From NCBI GenBank assembly GCA_039105265.1, contig JAPFFF010000030.1, forward strand, positions 558,001 to 622,000: 64,000 nucleotides of DNA, written 5' to 3'. This document shows, piece by piece, positions 19,521 to 30,021 of this stretch. Origin of the DNA: Tritrichomonas musculus. Taxonomy: Eukaryota; Parabasalia; Tritrichomonadida; Tritrichomonadidae. The translations under genes and the position numbers were made by a program. Below the pieces are notes generated by a model that saw only the letters and a program-made list of their open reading frames with translations, was not told the origin of the DNA and made no database searches. Within the stretch, counting starts at the first letter, position 1; every line of letters begins with the position of its first letter.

Positions 19521-19931
19521 TTGCTTAAACCTATCCCTAATGAAATCATCGGCGCAGTTAGGTCTGGGCGACCGTTAAGGGCGCACAGCCTAACGTATAC
19601 TACTGAGGCTGAGTTTGATAACTACCCTACTGTGGATGAAGCTAATGAAGGTCTAGAAGTACTTATACGTAGGATAGAGACATTAGAGGGTGAGATACCT
19701 GAACCTGTGGATTTAAGTGGATATGCTTTAAAGAGTGAGCTTGAGGAAGTAAAAACAAGAATAGATAAAACATCTAAAGCTCATCAAGATTTGGCTATTC
19801 TAGTAGGTAATCATGTTTCTAGTATCATAACAATAAATAGCAAAATATCAAATTTGGAGAGAGAGAATGTAACATTAAAGGATACTATAGCAGCAATGGA
19901 AGCTAGGTTAGCTGCTCTTGAATCGAAATAA
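19521..19931 (+). CDS. Fibre-like fragment beside right end of element A
   Basis: A 136-residue frame. It contains EGEIPEPVDLSGYALKSELE, the same EPVDL-YALKS repeat as the fibre genes at 9964 and 39532, then a long coiled coil (SKISNLERENVTLKDTIAAM). It ends three bases before the right inverted repeat. Most likely a fibre-derived remnant. Confidence 0.55.
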   Translation: MLKPIPNEIIGAVRSGRPLRAHSLTYTTEAEFDNYPTVDEANEGLEVLIRRIETLEGEIPEPVDLSGYALKSELEEVKTRIDKTSKAHQDLAILVGNHVSSIITINSKISNLERENVTLKDTIAAMEARLAALESK

Positions 19932-19933
19932 AG

Positions 19934-20172
19934 TAGGTACGAGATTCTCGGGGCAGGTACCTGTGCCGTTTCATAGATGGGCGGTTGTGGGGTGGGGTAA
20001 CTGTGCCGTTTCATAAATGGTAGGCGTTGAGGTGGGTGGGTGGGATAACAAGAAAAGAAGAAGAAGAATTTTTTTTATTTTTCTTTTCTTTTCTTTTTCT
20101 TTTCTTTTTTGACTAGTTCGTGTTGACGGTGTGGGTGCCAGCCCCACCGGAAACCGACTAGTATATACTACT
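19934..20172 (-). repeat. Terminal inverted repeat, right end of element A
   Basis: Reverse complement of 123-389 with a shorter AAAAG tract and only about three substitutions. It ends in ACTAGTATATACTACT, the mirror of the left terminus. Confidence 0.92.
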
Positions 20173-20177
20173 AATAT
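20173..20177. repeat. Target-site duplication, right copy (element A)
   Basis: Second AATAT, immediately outside the right inverted repeat of A. It is paired with 118-122. Confidence 0.75.
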
Positions 20178-22505
20178 AATGCAAAGCCTAAAGGAAGTAA
20201 ATGACAAAAAAATGAATTAGCTAAAATACTTGATTCAAAAGCGAATTACTTTATTGATTTAACTAACTATCTGAAAAATAAAGAAAAACCTGGTATCATT
20301 CCAAAAATTGAGGAGGAGGAAGAGCCTGATTTAGCAGACCACTATTTCAGAAATCGAATTAATAAAGACATTGAATCACTTAGTGATTTAGTTATACTTG
20401 ATAGTAATCATATTTAAGCTTTACAATTATTTAATAACTAGCTGATGACTCAGAGAAGTATTCAGTATTCAATAAAAAAGATACCGCACAGATTCAATCA
20501 CTTGTCAAATCGTTAACAAATAATATAGACTCGCAAAAAAAAATGAGGCATCAGATAATATAAATAACCTAATGCAATTTGAGAATATTAGAAGAAAAAC
20601 CAATATTGAAACAATAAGAAAGATAGCAGAATCTAATAAAGAAGGTCAACAATTATTAGATGTTTACAATAAATCTTCTACAATTGATGCTAATCAACTT
20701 AAGAAATTTGGGTTATTAAACGATGATTTTACTGCTGAAAACCTTTATGATTATTATAATCGAGCTATAAATCCCAAAGATGATTCTGACATCAGAGTAA
20801 AAAAATTTGTATTACAATTGCATGATGCAATACACGAAACAAACATATTTGATGAATCAACTGAGCCTGAAAAAAAAAGAATCTCAAACAATTAATAAAG
20901 TATATTAAAGAGAATGGTGACAGAGAAATATTTTATAACATGAATATTTCTGAACATTCCATGTCCGGCAGTTCTTCGAACATGGCGCTTCGCGACACTG
21001 AAAGTGCTGACGATAATAATGATGATAATGAATATTTTTTCATTCCTAAATAAATGTCAAAGCCTGTATTTAAATCACCATCTAAAAAACCTGTAGTTAG
21101 TTCTGTAAACTACGAGGATTTATTTAATGCTGATATTGCATCACCAGAAGGTGTATCAAAAATCGATTCTACTGAATTCTTAAGTGATTATATGAAGTCT
21201 GTCCCAACTGGTAAACGTTCGGGTAAAACTTTTGAAGCTTCACAAGAACGTTTAAATAAATTATACATTTTCGAAAATAAACAAAGCATTGATGTTAGTA
21301 AATACCGAGGGGAATTATTTGATATTCTTATTAATGGTAATTATCGTATTAAATTCTCTCCAAAATGTGCTACAAGAGATGGCGCAGAAGCCTATTGTAA
21401 GAAGAAATTTGATAAAAATGGATATCCATTATATCGATTAATTCCTGCAAGGAGAGACACATTAGACCCTCTTGGTAATCCAATTTGTGACTTACATAAT
21501 GACAAAGTAGAGGACATCGTTATTGTTGATACTCGTGGTAAACCTGTTATAATTAATGGATTCCGTCTTGTTAAAGCAGATCCTTATAAGAAATTATGGC
21601 AAACCGAACGCATTAAAAAGAAAGGTAAAATAGAACCATTTGAAGTATGGATGAAATATCTTACTAGCACTATTAAAACATGGGATTATAAACAAAAACA
21701 ATGGGATTCTGGTAAAATCGATCTTAAATATGATGGAGATTTCAATAAAGCAGTTATTGCTTGTCAAAAGGTTGGTTTATCTAAACCCAAAGTCAGCACC
21801 AAACTTAATGCAAGAGGATTATGGAGTTCAATCTTTTCAAAAAAATGGCAATTAGCACTCTTTAATATGTTTGGAGGTGAAGTTGAAATTGATGGAGAAC
21901 GTGTAAATTATCAATTTATGGAACCATTGAAGGGTATGTTCAGTTACTTAAAAATATGTACCGCTGTATTTATTTTACAATATGAATTGCAAGTAATGAA
22001 ATCACATGAATGTAATGATTGGAATGAATGGGTTAAATATAAAAAAGTACACTCAAAAGCAGTAAATTCTGAATTAGGTCTTAAGATTCAAGAAGATTAT
22101 AATAATAATATGAAAGATGCTATTCCAATTGGCTGTGAAATAAATAGTGACGCTGAAATATCAGAACGATTAGGAGAAATATTAGCCCAAATAATTAAAC
22201 TAATAGCTAAAGTTGGAATTGGATATACGGAATCAAAGAAAGAAAGAATTTTATAATTTGTACAGAAAATATTAGAAAACAAAGCGACTAAAGAAGAAAA
22301 GAAACATTTACGAGAACAATTTGGTTCAAATATTGATAAATATATTAATTTGAATGTTGGCGGAAATTACATTGAAGTTAAAGATTTGTATAAATCATTG
22401 TATAAAGATTATCGTGACAAATCATATATTAAATCAAGAACTGATGAAAAACCAGCTAAAGTTGAATCTGATGATGACGATGATGAAGCTGAAGCTAAAG
22501 CATAA
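20178..22505 (+). pseudogene. Conserved unknown Polinton gene, element B (broken)
   Basis: Close homologue of 12231-14711. The conserved core (FDILINGNYRIKFSPK, CATRDGAEAYCKKKF, RGKPVIINGFRLVKADPYK, RGLWSSIFSKKWQLA) is clear. It is broken in several places. Relative to A it carries an insert of mini-hairpins at 20959-21006. Confidence 0.85.
20959..21006. repeat. Mini-hairpin cluster present in B, absent from A
   Basis: GTTC-TTC-GAAC (20971-20981) lies inside an outer CCATG/CATGG pair (20959-20963 with 20981-20985). GCG-CTT-CGC (20985-20993) and CACT-GAA-AGTG (20996-21006) follow. The aligned site in A (about 13205-13220) lacks about 40 of these bases, while both flanks match. Confidence 0.9.
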
Positions 22506-22522
22506 AAAAATATTTAAATAAT

Positions 22523-23686
22523 TTATTTTTTTGGTAATCTGAAAGTAGATATATACGTTTTTGGTTTGTTTTCTGACTTACTCTCATTAGTCTTTGGTAA
22601 GTTTCCATTGGCTACATGATTTGTTTTACTAGTTAAAGATGATTTTTTTGGCTCTGCATTGAAATTAAAAGAAGTACCTGTTGGCATAATAAATGTTGTG
22701 GGTTGAAAGTAATTCATTGGACTAAAGTTATTAGGATTTTGTTGTACAGAGCTTTGAGGTTTCATCCATGATTGTGTAGTTGGCTCGGCTGAGCTTTGCT
22801 CGGATTCGACCTCTGGTCTCAGCCGCGTAGCGGATTCCAAACCTTGTAACATAGATGGAACTGGAGGATATATTTTTTTAGGTCTTATTTCATCATAATC
22901 ATAATCATATTTCTTATTGATATTGACATTACTTGTTTCATATTTACTGACATCATCATCATGATTATCAATTTCTGAAATATCCATTAATGGTTCAAGG
23001 TTTTTAGGAGTATCATCAAAACGAACTCCCAATAATGGACTTACATAATTAGATTTAAATACATTAATAACAGGAAAATGGTAATGCCAATTTTGAAATT
23101 CATATTTGAAATTTTTTAAATCAGCTTTCTCATTCAAATTTCGTAATCTAATACGACTCCATTCATTCATAAAAGTATCAGGTTCAAAACAAAGAAATAT
23201 ATGTAACGGAAGTGGTTTGATTTTTTTATTTACTTCTCCTTCGGAATCTAATTCAAAACAGAAATTCTTTGTTTCTTTAGTAGCATAATTATATCCACAA
23301 TCCTCCATTAATACGATATATGATTTATGCAAATCATCAAACCATCTTTCAACAAATTTAATATCTGTATTTCCAGTTTTAGAACCAATTTCGATAGAAA
23401 TTGTAAATGTTCTTTTTAAATAAGGACGTTTTTTATCGAGGATGTTCATATTTGTATGGAAATCTACTTTCCTAGGTAATTTTAACAATATATCACCTTC
23501 CATTAAAACATATAAATCTTGATAATTACTACTCAAATAGAAGTAAACCTTCTTATCTTTTTCATCAATATATTTATATAATGTGCGAATTGTATCAAGG
23601 AGAAGAGCATCATTATCAATTAAATTAGATTCTTGTTCTGGAGTTAATACTTTTTTGTTATTTTTATCCTTGATTTTACGTATCAT
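22523..23686 (-). CDS. Pro/Gln-rich hypothetical protein, element B
   Basis: A 387-residue homologue of 14730-15917 with the same beta-rich N-terminal domain and low-complexity tail (QPTTFIMPTGTSFNFN). The tail region that differs most from A is where three mini-hairpins lie (22791-22833). TTTTGTTCC precedes the ATG, as in A. Function unknown. Confidence 0.65.
   Translation of the reverse strand: MIRKIKDKNNKKVLTPEQESNLIDNDALLLDTIRTLYKYIDEKDKKVYFYLSSNYQDLYVLMEGDILLKLPRKVDFHTNMNILDKKRPYLKRTFTISIEIGSKTGNTDIKFVERWFDDLHKSYIVLMEDCGYNYATKETKNFCFELDSEGEVNKKIKPLPLHIFLCFEPDTFMNEWSRIRLRNLNEKADLKNFKYEFQNWHYHFPVINVFKSNYVSPLLGVRFDDTPKNLEPLMDISEIDNHDDDVSKYETSNVNINKKYDYDYDEIRPKKIYPPVPSMLQGLESATRLRPEVESEQSSAEPTTQSWMKPQSSVQQNPNNFSPMNYFQPTTFIMPTGTSFNFNAEPKKSSLTSKTNHVANGNLPKTNESKSENKPKTYISTFRLPKK
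22791..22833. repeat. Mini-hairpin cluster inside a coding frame, element B
   Basis: GAGC-TTT-GCTC (22791-22801), GACC-TCT-GGTC (22808-22818) and CCGC-GTA-GCGG (22823-22833), all perfect. They are translated within the variable tail of the Pro/Gln-rich protein. The A copy has different sequence here. Confidence 0.88.
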
Positions 23687-23731
23687 TTTTCATTTGGAAC
23701 AAAAGTTTGTGACAGCAGATGGTTCATCTCA

Positions 23732-23811
23732 CTCACAAGTGAGCTCGACTACGTCGTCAGCTTTGCTACCGAGCTCTTGGCTCAAAGAGCCTAGGACAAT
23801 CTTCGATTGTC
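23732..23811. repeat. Mini-hairpin cluster, intergenic, element B
   Basis: Five perfect hairpins in 80 bases: CTCAC-AA-GTGAG (23732-23743), CGAC-TAC-GTCG (23746-23756), AGC-TTT-GCT (23759-23767), GGCTC-AAA-GAGCC (23779-23791) and GACAATC-TTC-GATTGTC (23795-23811). It occupies the same gap between genes as the different cluster at 15961-16014 in A. Confidence 0.92.
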
Positions 23812-23830
23812 ATTCGAGAAAAAAACCTAT

Positions 23831-24166
23831 TTAAAAGATTAATAGGCAACTCATTACAAAAGCAGATGGTTCAATTGAGTTCCCATATAAATCTGTGAAC
23901 CAAATTTTAAAATTACGTTCATGACCAAGAAACTCATATTTATGATATTTAGTTTGACGTCTGTTTGCTAACATAATGAAACAATCACAATAACCATCCT
24001 GTTGTACAATTGCCCCAACATACTGTACAACAATAAATTTCTTATTTCGACTCGAAACGAATTCACTTGGTAAAACAAATTCTTTATCTTGAGTGTGAAA
24101 ATAGCGTTTTGTAATTGGTTGTTTAAAATATATCGTTGATACATTTTTTATATCATTTGTCAACAT
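23831..24166 (-). CDS. Small conserved Polinton protein (KRYFHT family), element B
   Basis: A 111-residue homologue of 16043-16420 and 35402-35752. It has QPITKRYFHTQDKEFVLP, IMLANRRQTKYHKYE and FKIWFTDLYGN. It overlaps the end of the integrase frame by a few bases. Function unknown. Confidence 0.7.
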   Translation of the reverse strand: MLTNDIKNVSTIYFKQPITKRYFHTQDKEFVLPSEFVSSRNKKFIVVQYVGAIVQQDGYCDCFIMLANRRQTKYHKYEFLGHERNFKIWFTDLYGNSIEPSAFVMSCLLIF

Positions 24167-25560
24167 TTTATTATGAAATACTCTTTATAATCTTCGTTCA
24201 AGTCTTCAATAGAATCACAAACATATTTCGTATATATAATTGGAATTTCAATTTCATTTTTTTCAACATCAGTTTGAGCTTTACGCCCTCGTTCAGGTTG
24301 TTCGTATGGGACTAAACCATCCTTTGTTTTACTGAATGTGGGATATTGATTTAACAATCTACATTTAACATTTCCGTTTTGATAACAAATGAACTCAGCT
24401 ATTTCATTGAAAACTCTTCTCCTTTTTTCATGCTTTTTTTGAGTCTTACCTTTATCAAGATGTATCAAAATAATGTTTCCACGTTTGTAATTAAGCAAGC
24501 CTTTCAATTTCTGTTTTTCATTTATCTTTCTCAATTTCATTTTCATCATTCGAATATACCTCCATTCAAGGACTAAATTGTTTTGAACTTGAGCCGGAGA
24601 ATAATAAATCCATTTAGTTGGAGGAATCAATCCAGAACCTTGATATTCAGATAATTCATCTTCATTATAATCATAATTCCGAAATCTCAATGAATTGTGA
24701 GGAGTGTTATTATAGAAGTTCACCATTTGTCTAATGAGATTATAATCAGCAATTCTTCTTTCATCTAATCCGAAAGCATTTCTAAGAGTTCTAATTACAG
24801 AATCAACATTTTTATGAGCGAGAGCGTAAGGGGAAGAATTAATTACAAATTTGACTGGGTAATAATCATTGATATCGTCAATTTTCAACTCAGTTTTTGA
24901 TTTTGGTGACTTGATAACATTTTTATATCCACTTTTTTTCAAAAATGCAATTAACGTTTTCAAATTAGTCTTTGAAAGAATTTCATTTCTAACTTGATTT
25001 CGTAACTCTGGTTTATAATTGTATTCTTCTTGTAAATCATTCGAGATATCTGTTTTGAGAATTACTTTTGTATTATCTTTCAATACAATACATTCATCTA
25101 TTAAACTAATGAATCCTGGTTCACCATCACATTTAATGGTTTTGAATTCAAACTTAGGATTCTTTTCAACAACTCGTTTTAAAGTTTGGGTTATTTCACT
25201 TTTATCTGACATAGGTTCAACAATCAAATATCTAGTATTCACATTCATCAAAACAAGATATATTTGAGATATTTTTTTAAGCTCTGGCGCGTAATAACTT
25301 GCAAAAATTAAATCGGCTTCCCAACATCCTGGTTCATTTGAAAAATTTGGTTTTGACATTTGTTTACATGATTTGAGTTTGAAATCAGGTATGAAAGGTT
25401 CTGTTTGAATGTTTGTGTTGAAAACAGGTTGTAAATCAGATTCAACGTATTTGTATTTCGATTTGAATGGGTATTTCAATAATGAAGGATATTCTTTATC
25501 ATAAATTCTGAGAGATTTTGTTGATTTTTTTGGTTTCTCTGATTTTGACATTTGGTTCAT
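24160..25560 (-). CDS. INT: Retrovirus-like (rve) integrase, element B
   Basis: About 466 residues from the ATG at 25560. It is nearly identical to the A integrase at both ends. The stretch after TIKCDGEPGFISL is quite different from A (about 80 residues), so that region is variable or exchanged. The core residues are in CWEADLIFA and KCDGEPGF, and DSVIRTLRNAFG is retained. The same T-rich leader as in A lies upstream. Confidence 0.85.
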   Translation of the reverse strand: MNQMSKSEKPKKSTKSLRIYDKEYPSLLKYPFKSKYKYVESDLQPVFNTNIQTEPFIPDFKLKSCKQMSKPNFSNEPGCWEADLIFASYYAPELKKISQIYLVLMNVNTRYLIVEPMSDKSEITQTLKRVVEKNPKFEFKTIKCDGEPGFISLIDECIVLKDNTKVILKTDISNDLQEEYNYKPELRNQVRNEILSKTNLKTLIAFLKKSGYKNVIKSPKSKTELKIDDINDYYPVKFVINSSPYALAHKNVDSVIRTLRNAFGLDERRIADYNLIRQMVNFYNNTPHNSLRFRNYDYNEDELSEYQGSGLIPPTKWIYYSPAQVQNNLVLEWRYIRMMKMKLRKINEKQKLKGLLNYKRGNIILIHLDKGKTQKKHEKRRRVFNEIAEFICYQNGNVKCRLLNQYPTFSKTKDGLVPYEQPERGRKAQTDVEKNEIEIPIIYTKYVCDSIEDLNEDYKEYFIIKC

Positions 25561-25613
25561 AATAAGACAATTCAGAAGCAAAAAAATATCCAGAATTAGT
25601 CTATTAAATTAGT

Positions 25614-26085
25614 TTACTGATTCACTTGTGAACCAGCTGGGGATTCATCATCAATATATTCTAAACCATTCAAACTTAATTTGAAATAGGTATCTCTTGT
25701 GAGCCATAATTGTGTTGGGGGTGGATGTACAGTACCTTCTTCGTTAACATTATAATATGTATCATTTGGTCCTGTATATATTGGTTGACCATTTACTTGA
25801 ACCTGAATGTTACCAAATCCACCATCCAAACCATCATAACAATAACCAGCAGATGAACGTTCTGTTTGAATATTGAATACATAGCTAGAAGCATCACTTA
25901 AAGTATTCTTGTAACGAACTCCATTTGCATCATTCTTTGGCATAGTCATTGAGTCCTCAAATTCTTTAGTGCATTGTAATGTGATTGCATCAAGGTCTCC
26001 AGCGGTTAATTGATTCTCAAAGAATCTTGCACCAATAGTTGAAACATTTTCATCTGGGAAGTTCTTTCCGCCAATATTGAGATAA
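25614..26085 (-). other. MCP: Part of major capsid gene, element B
   Basis: Matches the capsid C-terminal region of C and the part seen in A: NTLSDASSYVFNIQTERSSA, GGFGNIQVQVNGQPIY. At the 26000-26085 end it continues into wording matching C around 33690-33790 (ENVDTIGARFFENQLTAGDL type). The capsid sequence is rearranged here; see 26118-27710. Confidence 0.75.
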
Positions 26086-26117
26086 CACCTATTTCAGAAT
26101 AACTCGTGACACCTATT

Positions 26118-27710
26118 TCAAAGTAGAGGTAATGTTACAGCAGGATTATGAACACAAATTTCTTCATCAGTTGCACCTTGTTGGAGTCCAAATTCTTCAA
26201 ATTCTTCCTTTGTGTAACTGAAATTGAATTCCAAATCTGTAAGAATATCAGAATAACCTGTTCCATCATCTTCATCCCATTGTTCACCAATTCGATATTG
26301 AATCTTGTATTTAACAGGTGTTGGAGTTGGTTCAGGAGATAGGTCTGGTGTTGGAGATGGTTCGGGAGATGGGTCTGGAGATGGAGTTCCAAGTCCTGGT
26401 ATAATAGCTTCATTACCAATTTGTGTAAATTGATGTTTCAAGTGACCGTAAGCTTTAATTTCTTTCAATCGTTCTAATTCAGCAGATGTAACAGAATCAT
26501 TATCTTCAAGATAAGCCTTTGTTTCAGCAACTGTATAAGGGTCAATTGCTGCCCAAACTAATCCTGCAGGAGTGACTTGGAAACGAATTGATAAATCACC
26601 GATGATTCTATTTGGGAATAAATCGAAAGCTTGAAGGGCAAGTAAATCATCAAATGGAACGTTCAAATCAAATTCAACTTGTGATTTACCATTGGATTTG
26701 AATGAATTTAGGTTAACATAAGTACCTGCAACAGTTTGTGAATAATTTGAAACGTTTTCCCAAAGTGAATGAACAAATCGTCTTCGCTTTTTTTCAGTTT
26801 CTGGTTTCACAGCAGAGTATAGAAATCCTTCTCGAACACATTCGCTTTGCTGATATCTAACATTTACATTATTATGAAGAATTTCTAAATGGTCGAATTC
26901 GTAAACATGTTTGTCATAGAATTTTTTGTTTTTGATAACATGATTGAATAATTGAGTTGGAGGTTCATTTGGGTCACCTGATACAGCATAGTACATTGAA
27001 TCAGTATCTCCTTCAATATAATGAATTTTATCCATGTCCAAACATTTGTTCATAAAATCGTAATAGAATGTTAAATACCAGAATTTAGCATTATCAAGCG
27101 TCCAAAGTGATTCTTGTAAACAAGTTGTGCAATGATATGATTTAGGAGAATGTTGTATCATAAATGTGTTATCATTTAATTGAGCACCACCCATGTAAGT
27201 TTGTGATATAATTGATTGGTAAGCCTTATTTGCATCACAAATTTTGATTTTAGAGAACTTCTCAGTATTCATTCCATCATATCCATAAGAACCATTCATT
27301 GAGATTTTATAGAACTTCTCATTCGCTACGCTCAAAGCTCCTGCGGAGCCATTGCCATGTTCCTTTCCAGAGATGATATCTTGACGTTTTTTCATAAATT
27401 CATTAACAAACAAATTAAATCCAGTGTGACATTCATATTGTGAAACAGATTTGACATCATCGATTACCAATCCATGGTCAAGAAGGAACCAGAGGTAATA
27501 ATTTGAGAAAACCATGTATTCCTCATTTGTGTCAAGCAACATTGTTAATTTACGTTCTTCTTTATCGATTGAATTTAAATTGTTTGATTTCATGTAATTG
27601 TACATGTATGAACCAATTGTTTCTTCATTATTTGTGATATTAATGTTTCGAAATACTGGTGGGAAATTAATGAAATAATTGATTTTCGATTTAGGACATG
27701 ATAGTTTCAC
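26118..27710 (-). pseudogene. Composite frame: PolB-like first half, capsid-like second half (element B)
   Basis: One open frame of 530 residues. Its first half is the palm region of PolB: FYKISMNGSYGYDG is motif B and EGDTDSMYYA is motif C, as in 45155-49771. Its second half is major capsid protein (LEILHNNVNVRYQQ, RRRFVHSLWENVSNYSQT, FDLNVPFDDLLALQAFD), followed by a Pro/Ser-rich stretch (PSPDPSPEPSPTPD) in place of the matching loop in C. In C the two genes are separate and far apart. This is a rearranged fossil, and there is no evidence that a fused product is used. Confidence 0.8.
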
Positions 27711-27725
27711 AACAGCATAGAAAAC

Positions 27726-29920
27726 CTAATTTGGTTTATTTGAAAAACGTGATTTTGAAGTTATGATTTTCATATATCGTTCTCGAGATTGTTTATCCTT
27801 TGCTTCAATCCTTCTGATGAAAGCACCTGGCATGAACATGATTCCACCATGGTACTTAATAAATGGATGTGGATTTGAACTGAATGATGAAGGATAAAGT
27901 GAATTAAAATCAATTCCCAGAATATGTGTTTGAACGTTTTGCGTATCATATGAGATTACCTTGTTATTAATTCTGTCATAACGGAATTTGTTAATATGAG
28001 TTTCACCTTTGATGTTAACACGATGCATTACATTTGATAATCCACCAGCAATTGCATTACGAATTGTATAATATTCATCTTCATTATTTATCAAAGTTGG
28101 AAGATGATGTAATTTACAATATTTTTTTAATTGAATTCTTAATGCAGTTATTTTTGGGTCATCTCGTTTTCGAAGTTTATTACATTCAGCACAAGCCAAC
28201 AAACAATTTGAAAATTCATGACCAATTTCATTGTTAATTCTATCAAGAGTTGGTTTGTTTTGATATGTGGAATGCTCTTTACAAAGATGACATTTACCCT
28301 TGATTGGGTCATTGTAAAGTTTTAGAAATTCTTTGTAATCATTGGACGAAACACATTTTGAAATGTTACGTTTAGGATTATGAGCGCCTTGCGCCTGGCA
28401 ACTACGTTGCTGAGTAAGATTGTAACGTTCATCTTGTTTGTAATAATTTTCACATTTGAATTGCCACCATTTAGGGTTTGGCATGAATTCATTGTATTTG
28501 TGTATAGGATTATAATTTTCATGAGGATTGAAATCCTTGTATGCTAGAGCATATTTTATACAAGATGCATTCTTAGATAATGAGAGATTGGATATCAAAT
28601 CAACTTTGTATTGAGCATTGAGTTGAATTAAATTGTCAATTGGTTTAATCATCATTTCAACATCATTGTCGTTATAAGCAAGCAAGTAATCCCAACGAGA
28701 TTTATAGTTTTTAGCATCTTCGAGATATATTTGGTAATCAGATTCTGAGAGTGGATTTTTTTGGTTGAGATAACTGTTAAAATCGTTGTATGAAAATGGT
28801 TTAGATTTAGATAATACTTCATTATAGTTTGATGAATTGACAGCCTCATATGGGAAAACACCTTTCACAGAATTAGTTTCACCACCAAAATCAATACCAA
28901 ATTGTTTTAATGTACCTCCAGCAACAAATGATTGAGCATCAATGAATCGTAATTTTGTTGGAAGATGGTCTGAAACGAGAATGAATTGTTTTAATGAAGA
29001 TATTGTTCCAATTAATGAATTTGATTCAACATGCCAATGAGAGTGATTAAGATATTTCTTGAACAAATTAGAATCAAATCTTGAGGAATTAAATCCGAAA
29101 ACGGTTATGATATAAATATTTGTGTCAATATCATAAATATGTTCTGAAGGGAGGAACGATTTGTCATATTTAATTTTATCATTCAGTACTTCCATCGATT
29201 GTTCAAACAACCATAAAATCCATTCTGGAATAAACTCTTCAGACTCTCTTAATGAGAAATGTTTTGTAATTAATCCTGAAGATAATTTAACACATGAAGC
29301 AACAGAAAGAGGTATTAAACGTGAATTGATTACAGTTGAATGAGAAATCGATTTGTTAACTGATTGTTCCATCGTTTCAAAATCGTATGTCATATAATAA
29401 ATGTTAGGTTTCCATACTAAATCATATGCCAAACAATATTCATAAACTGGATTGTTTAAAATATGTGGACAGAATGGAAGTGGTTCCTTGTTTGGAATAA
29501 AGTTCTTCTTGAAAACGCCATCACAATGTTTGACATGAGATTCCAATCGATTGATTTGAGAATTGCCACGATGTGTATATGAATGACATTTGGGACAAAT
29601 ATGTATATGAGTTAGTTTTTCAGGATTCTTAATGTACATGATATGAATTATTTGGTCTTTAGAGAAAAGCAATGCAGAATGAGTTGGATAAGATTTATCG
29701 AAAAACCATTGTTCAGATAAGTCGTAATATGAAGAATTATCAGTTTTAGTGAACTCATATATATTAATGTTTAAATGATGTTTCTTAGCTAATTCTTCCA
29801 TTTGTTCCATCGTTACTCCTTTGAATTCATTGAGAATCTTTAATCATTTAATTGGAATTTTGGTGTTATATTCAATATTATGTTCTTTGAGAAGTATTTT
29901 TTTAGCAACCTTAGTTCGTT
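27726..29920 (-). pseudogene. POLB: PolB gene, exonuclease and HNH-containing part (element B, broken)
   Basis: Matches the middle of the element C PolB. It holds Exo I (MTYDFETME), Exo II (VFGFNSSRFDSNLF), Exo III (LLAYNDNDVEMM), then an HNH-like insert with CHLCKEHSTYQNKPTLDRI and NCLLACAECNKLR, then motif A (GIDFNSLYPSSF). A C-x2-C zinc-finger-like segment (HICPKCHSYTHRG) precedes the exonuclease. Mini-hairpins occur at 28384-28394, 28398-28410 and, in the palm part, 27337-27349. Broken. Confidence 0.85.
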
Positions 29921-29972
29921 AGTAGTGATGTCAGGGCAGAATCGGGGTCAGATAGTTTAGTAGTGATGTCAG
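29921..29972. repeat. Short direct repeat at right boundary of element B
   Basis: AGTAGTGATGTCAG occurs at 29921-29934 and again at 29959-29972. Its first nine bases equal the first nine of element C (AGTAGTGAT), and element A also starts AGTAGT. These may be degraded element ends. PolB-like coding sequence stops exactly here. Confidence 0.6.
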
Positions 29973-30021
29973 TTGGATATCCAATACTACCCATCTCAAA
30001 CATTAATTTTTTCCCAACTTA

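Larger units (their letters stand above)
123..20172. mobile_element. Polinton/Maverick element A (broken, young, nested in B)
   Basis: A 20.05-kb element bounded by inverted repeats that start AGTAGTATATACTAG and end with the exact complement. A 5-base duplication (AATAT) flanks it. The uninterrupted version of the target is visible at 12409-12440. Parts in order: HNH gene, small genes, Ulp1-like protease, candidate minor capsid gene, a replication-like minus-strand block with a minisatellite, fibre-like gene, conserved unknown gene, Pro/Gln-rich gene, small conserved gene, integrase, part of a capsid gene, fibre-like remnants. No PolB or packaging ATPase was recognised. It is broken in several places. 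The two ends differ at only about three bases plus tract length, so the insertion looks recent. Confidence 0.9.
20173..29920. mobile_element. Polinton/Maverick element B, right part (broken, older)
   Basis: The second part of the element whose first part is 1-122. Parts in order: conserved unknown gene, Pro/Gln-rich gene, small conserved gene, integrase, capsid and PolB parts. It is related to A over 20178-26085 at high identity. It carries many breaks and one rearrangement, and no inverted repeat is visible at its right end, where a short repeated motif (29921-29972) begins. It is older than A, which is inserted into it. Confidence 0.85.

Noticed and set aside
16464-25560. LTR retrotransposon, suggested by the retrovirus-like integrases
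   Set aside because: No reverse transcriptase, gag or LTRs were seen; the integrases lie with capsid and PolB genes in elements with terminal inverted repeats, which is the Polinton arrangement.
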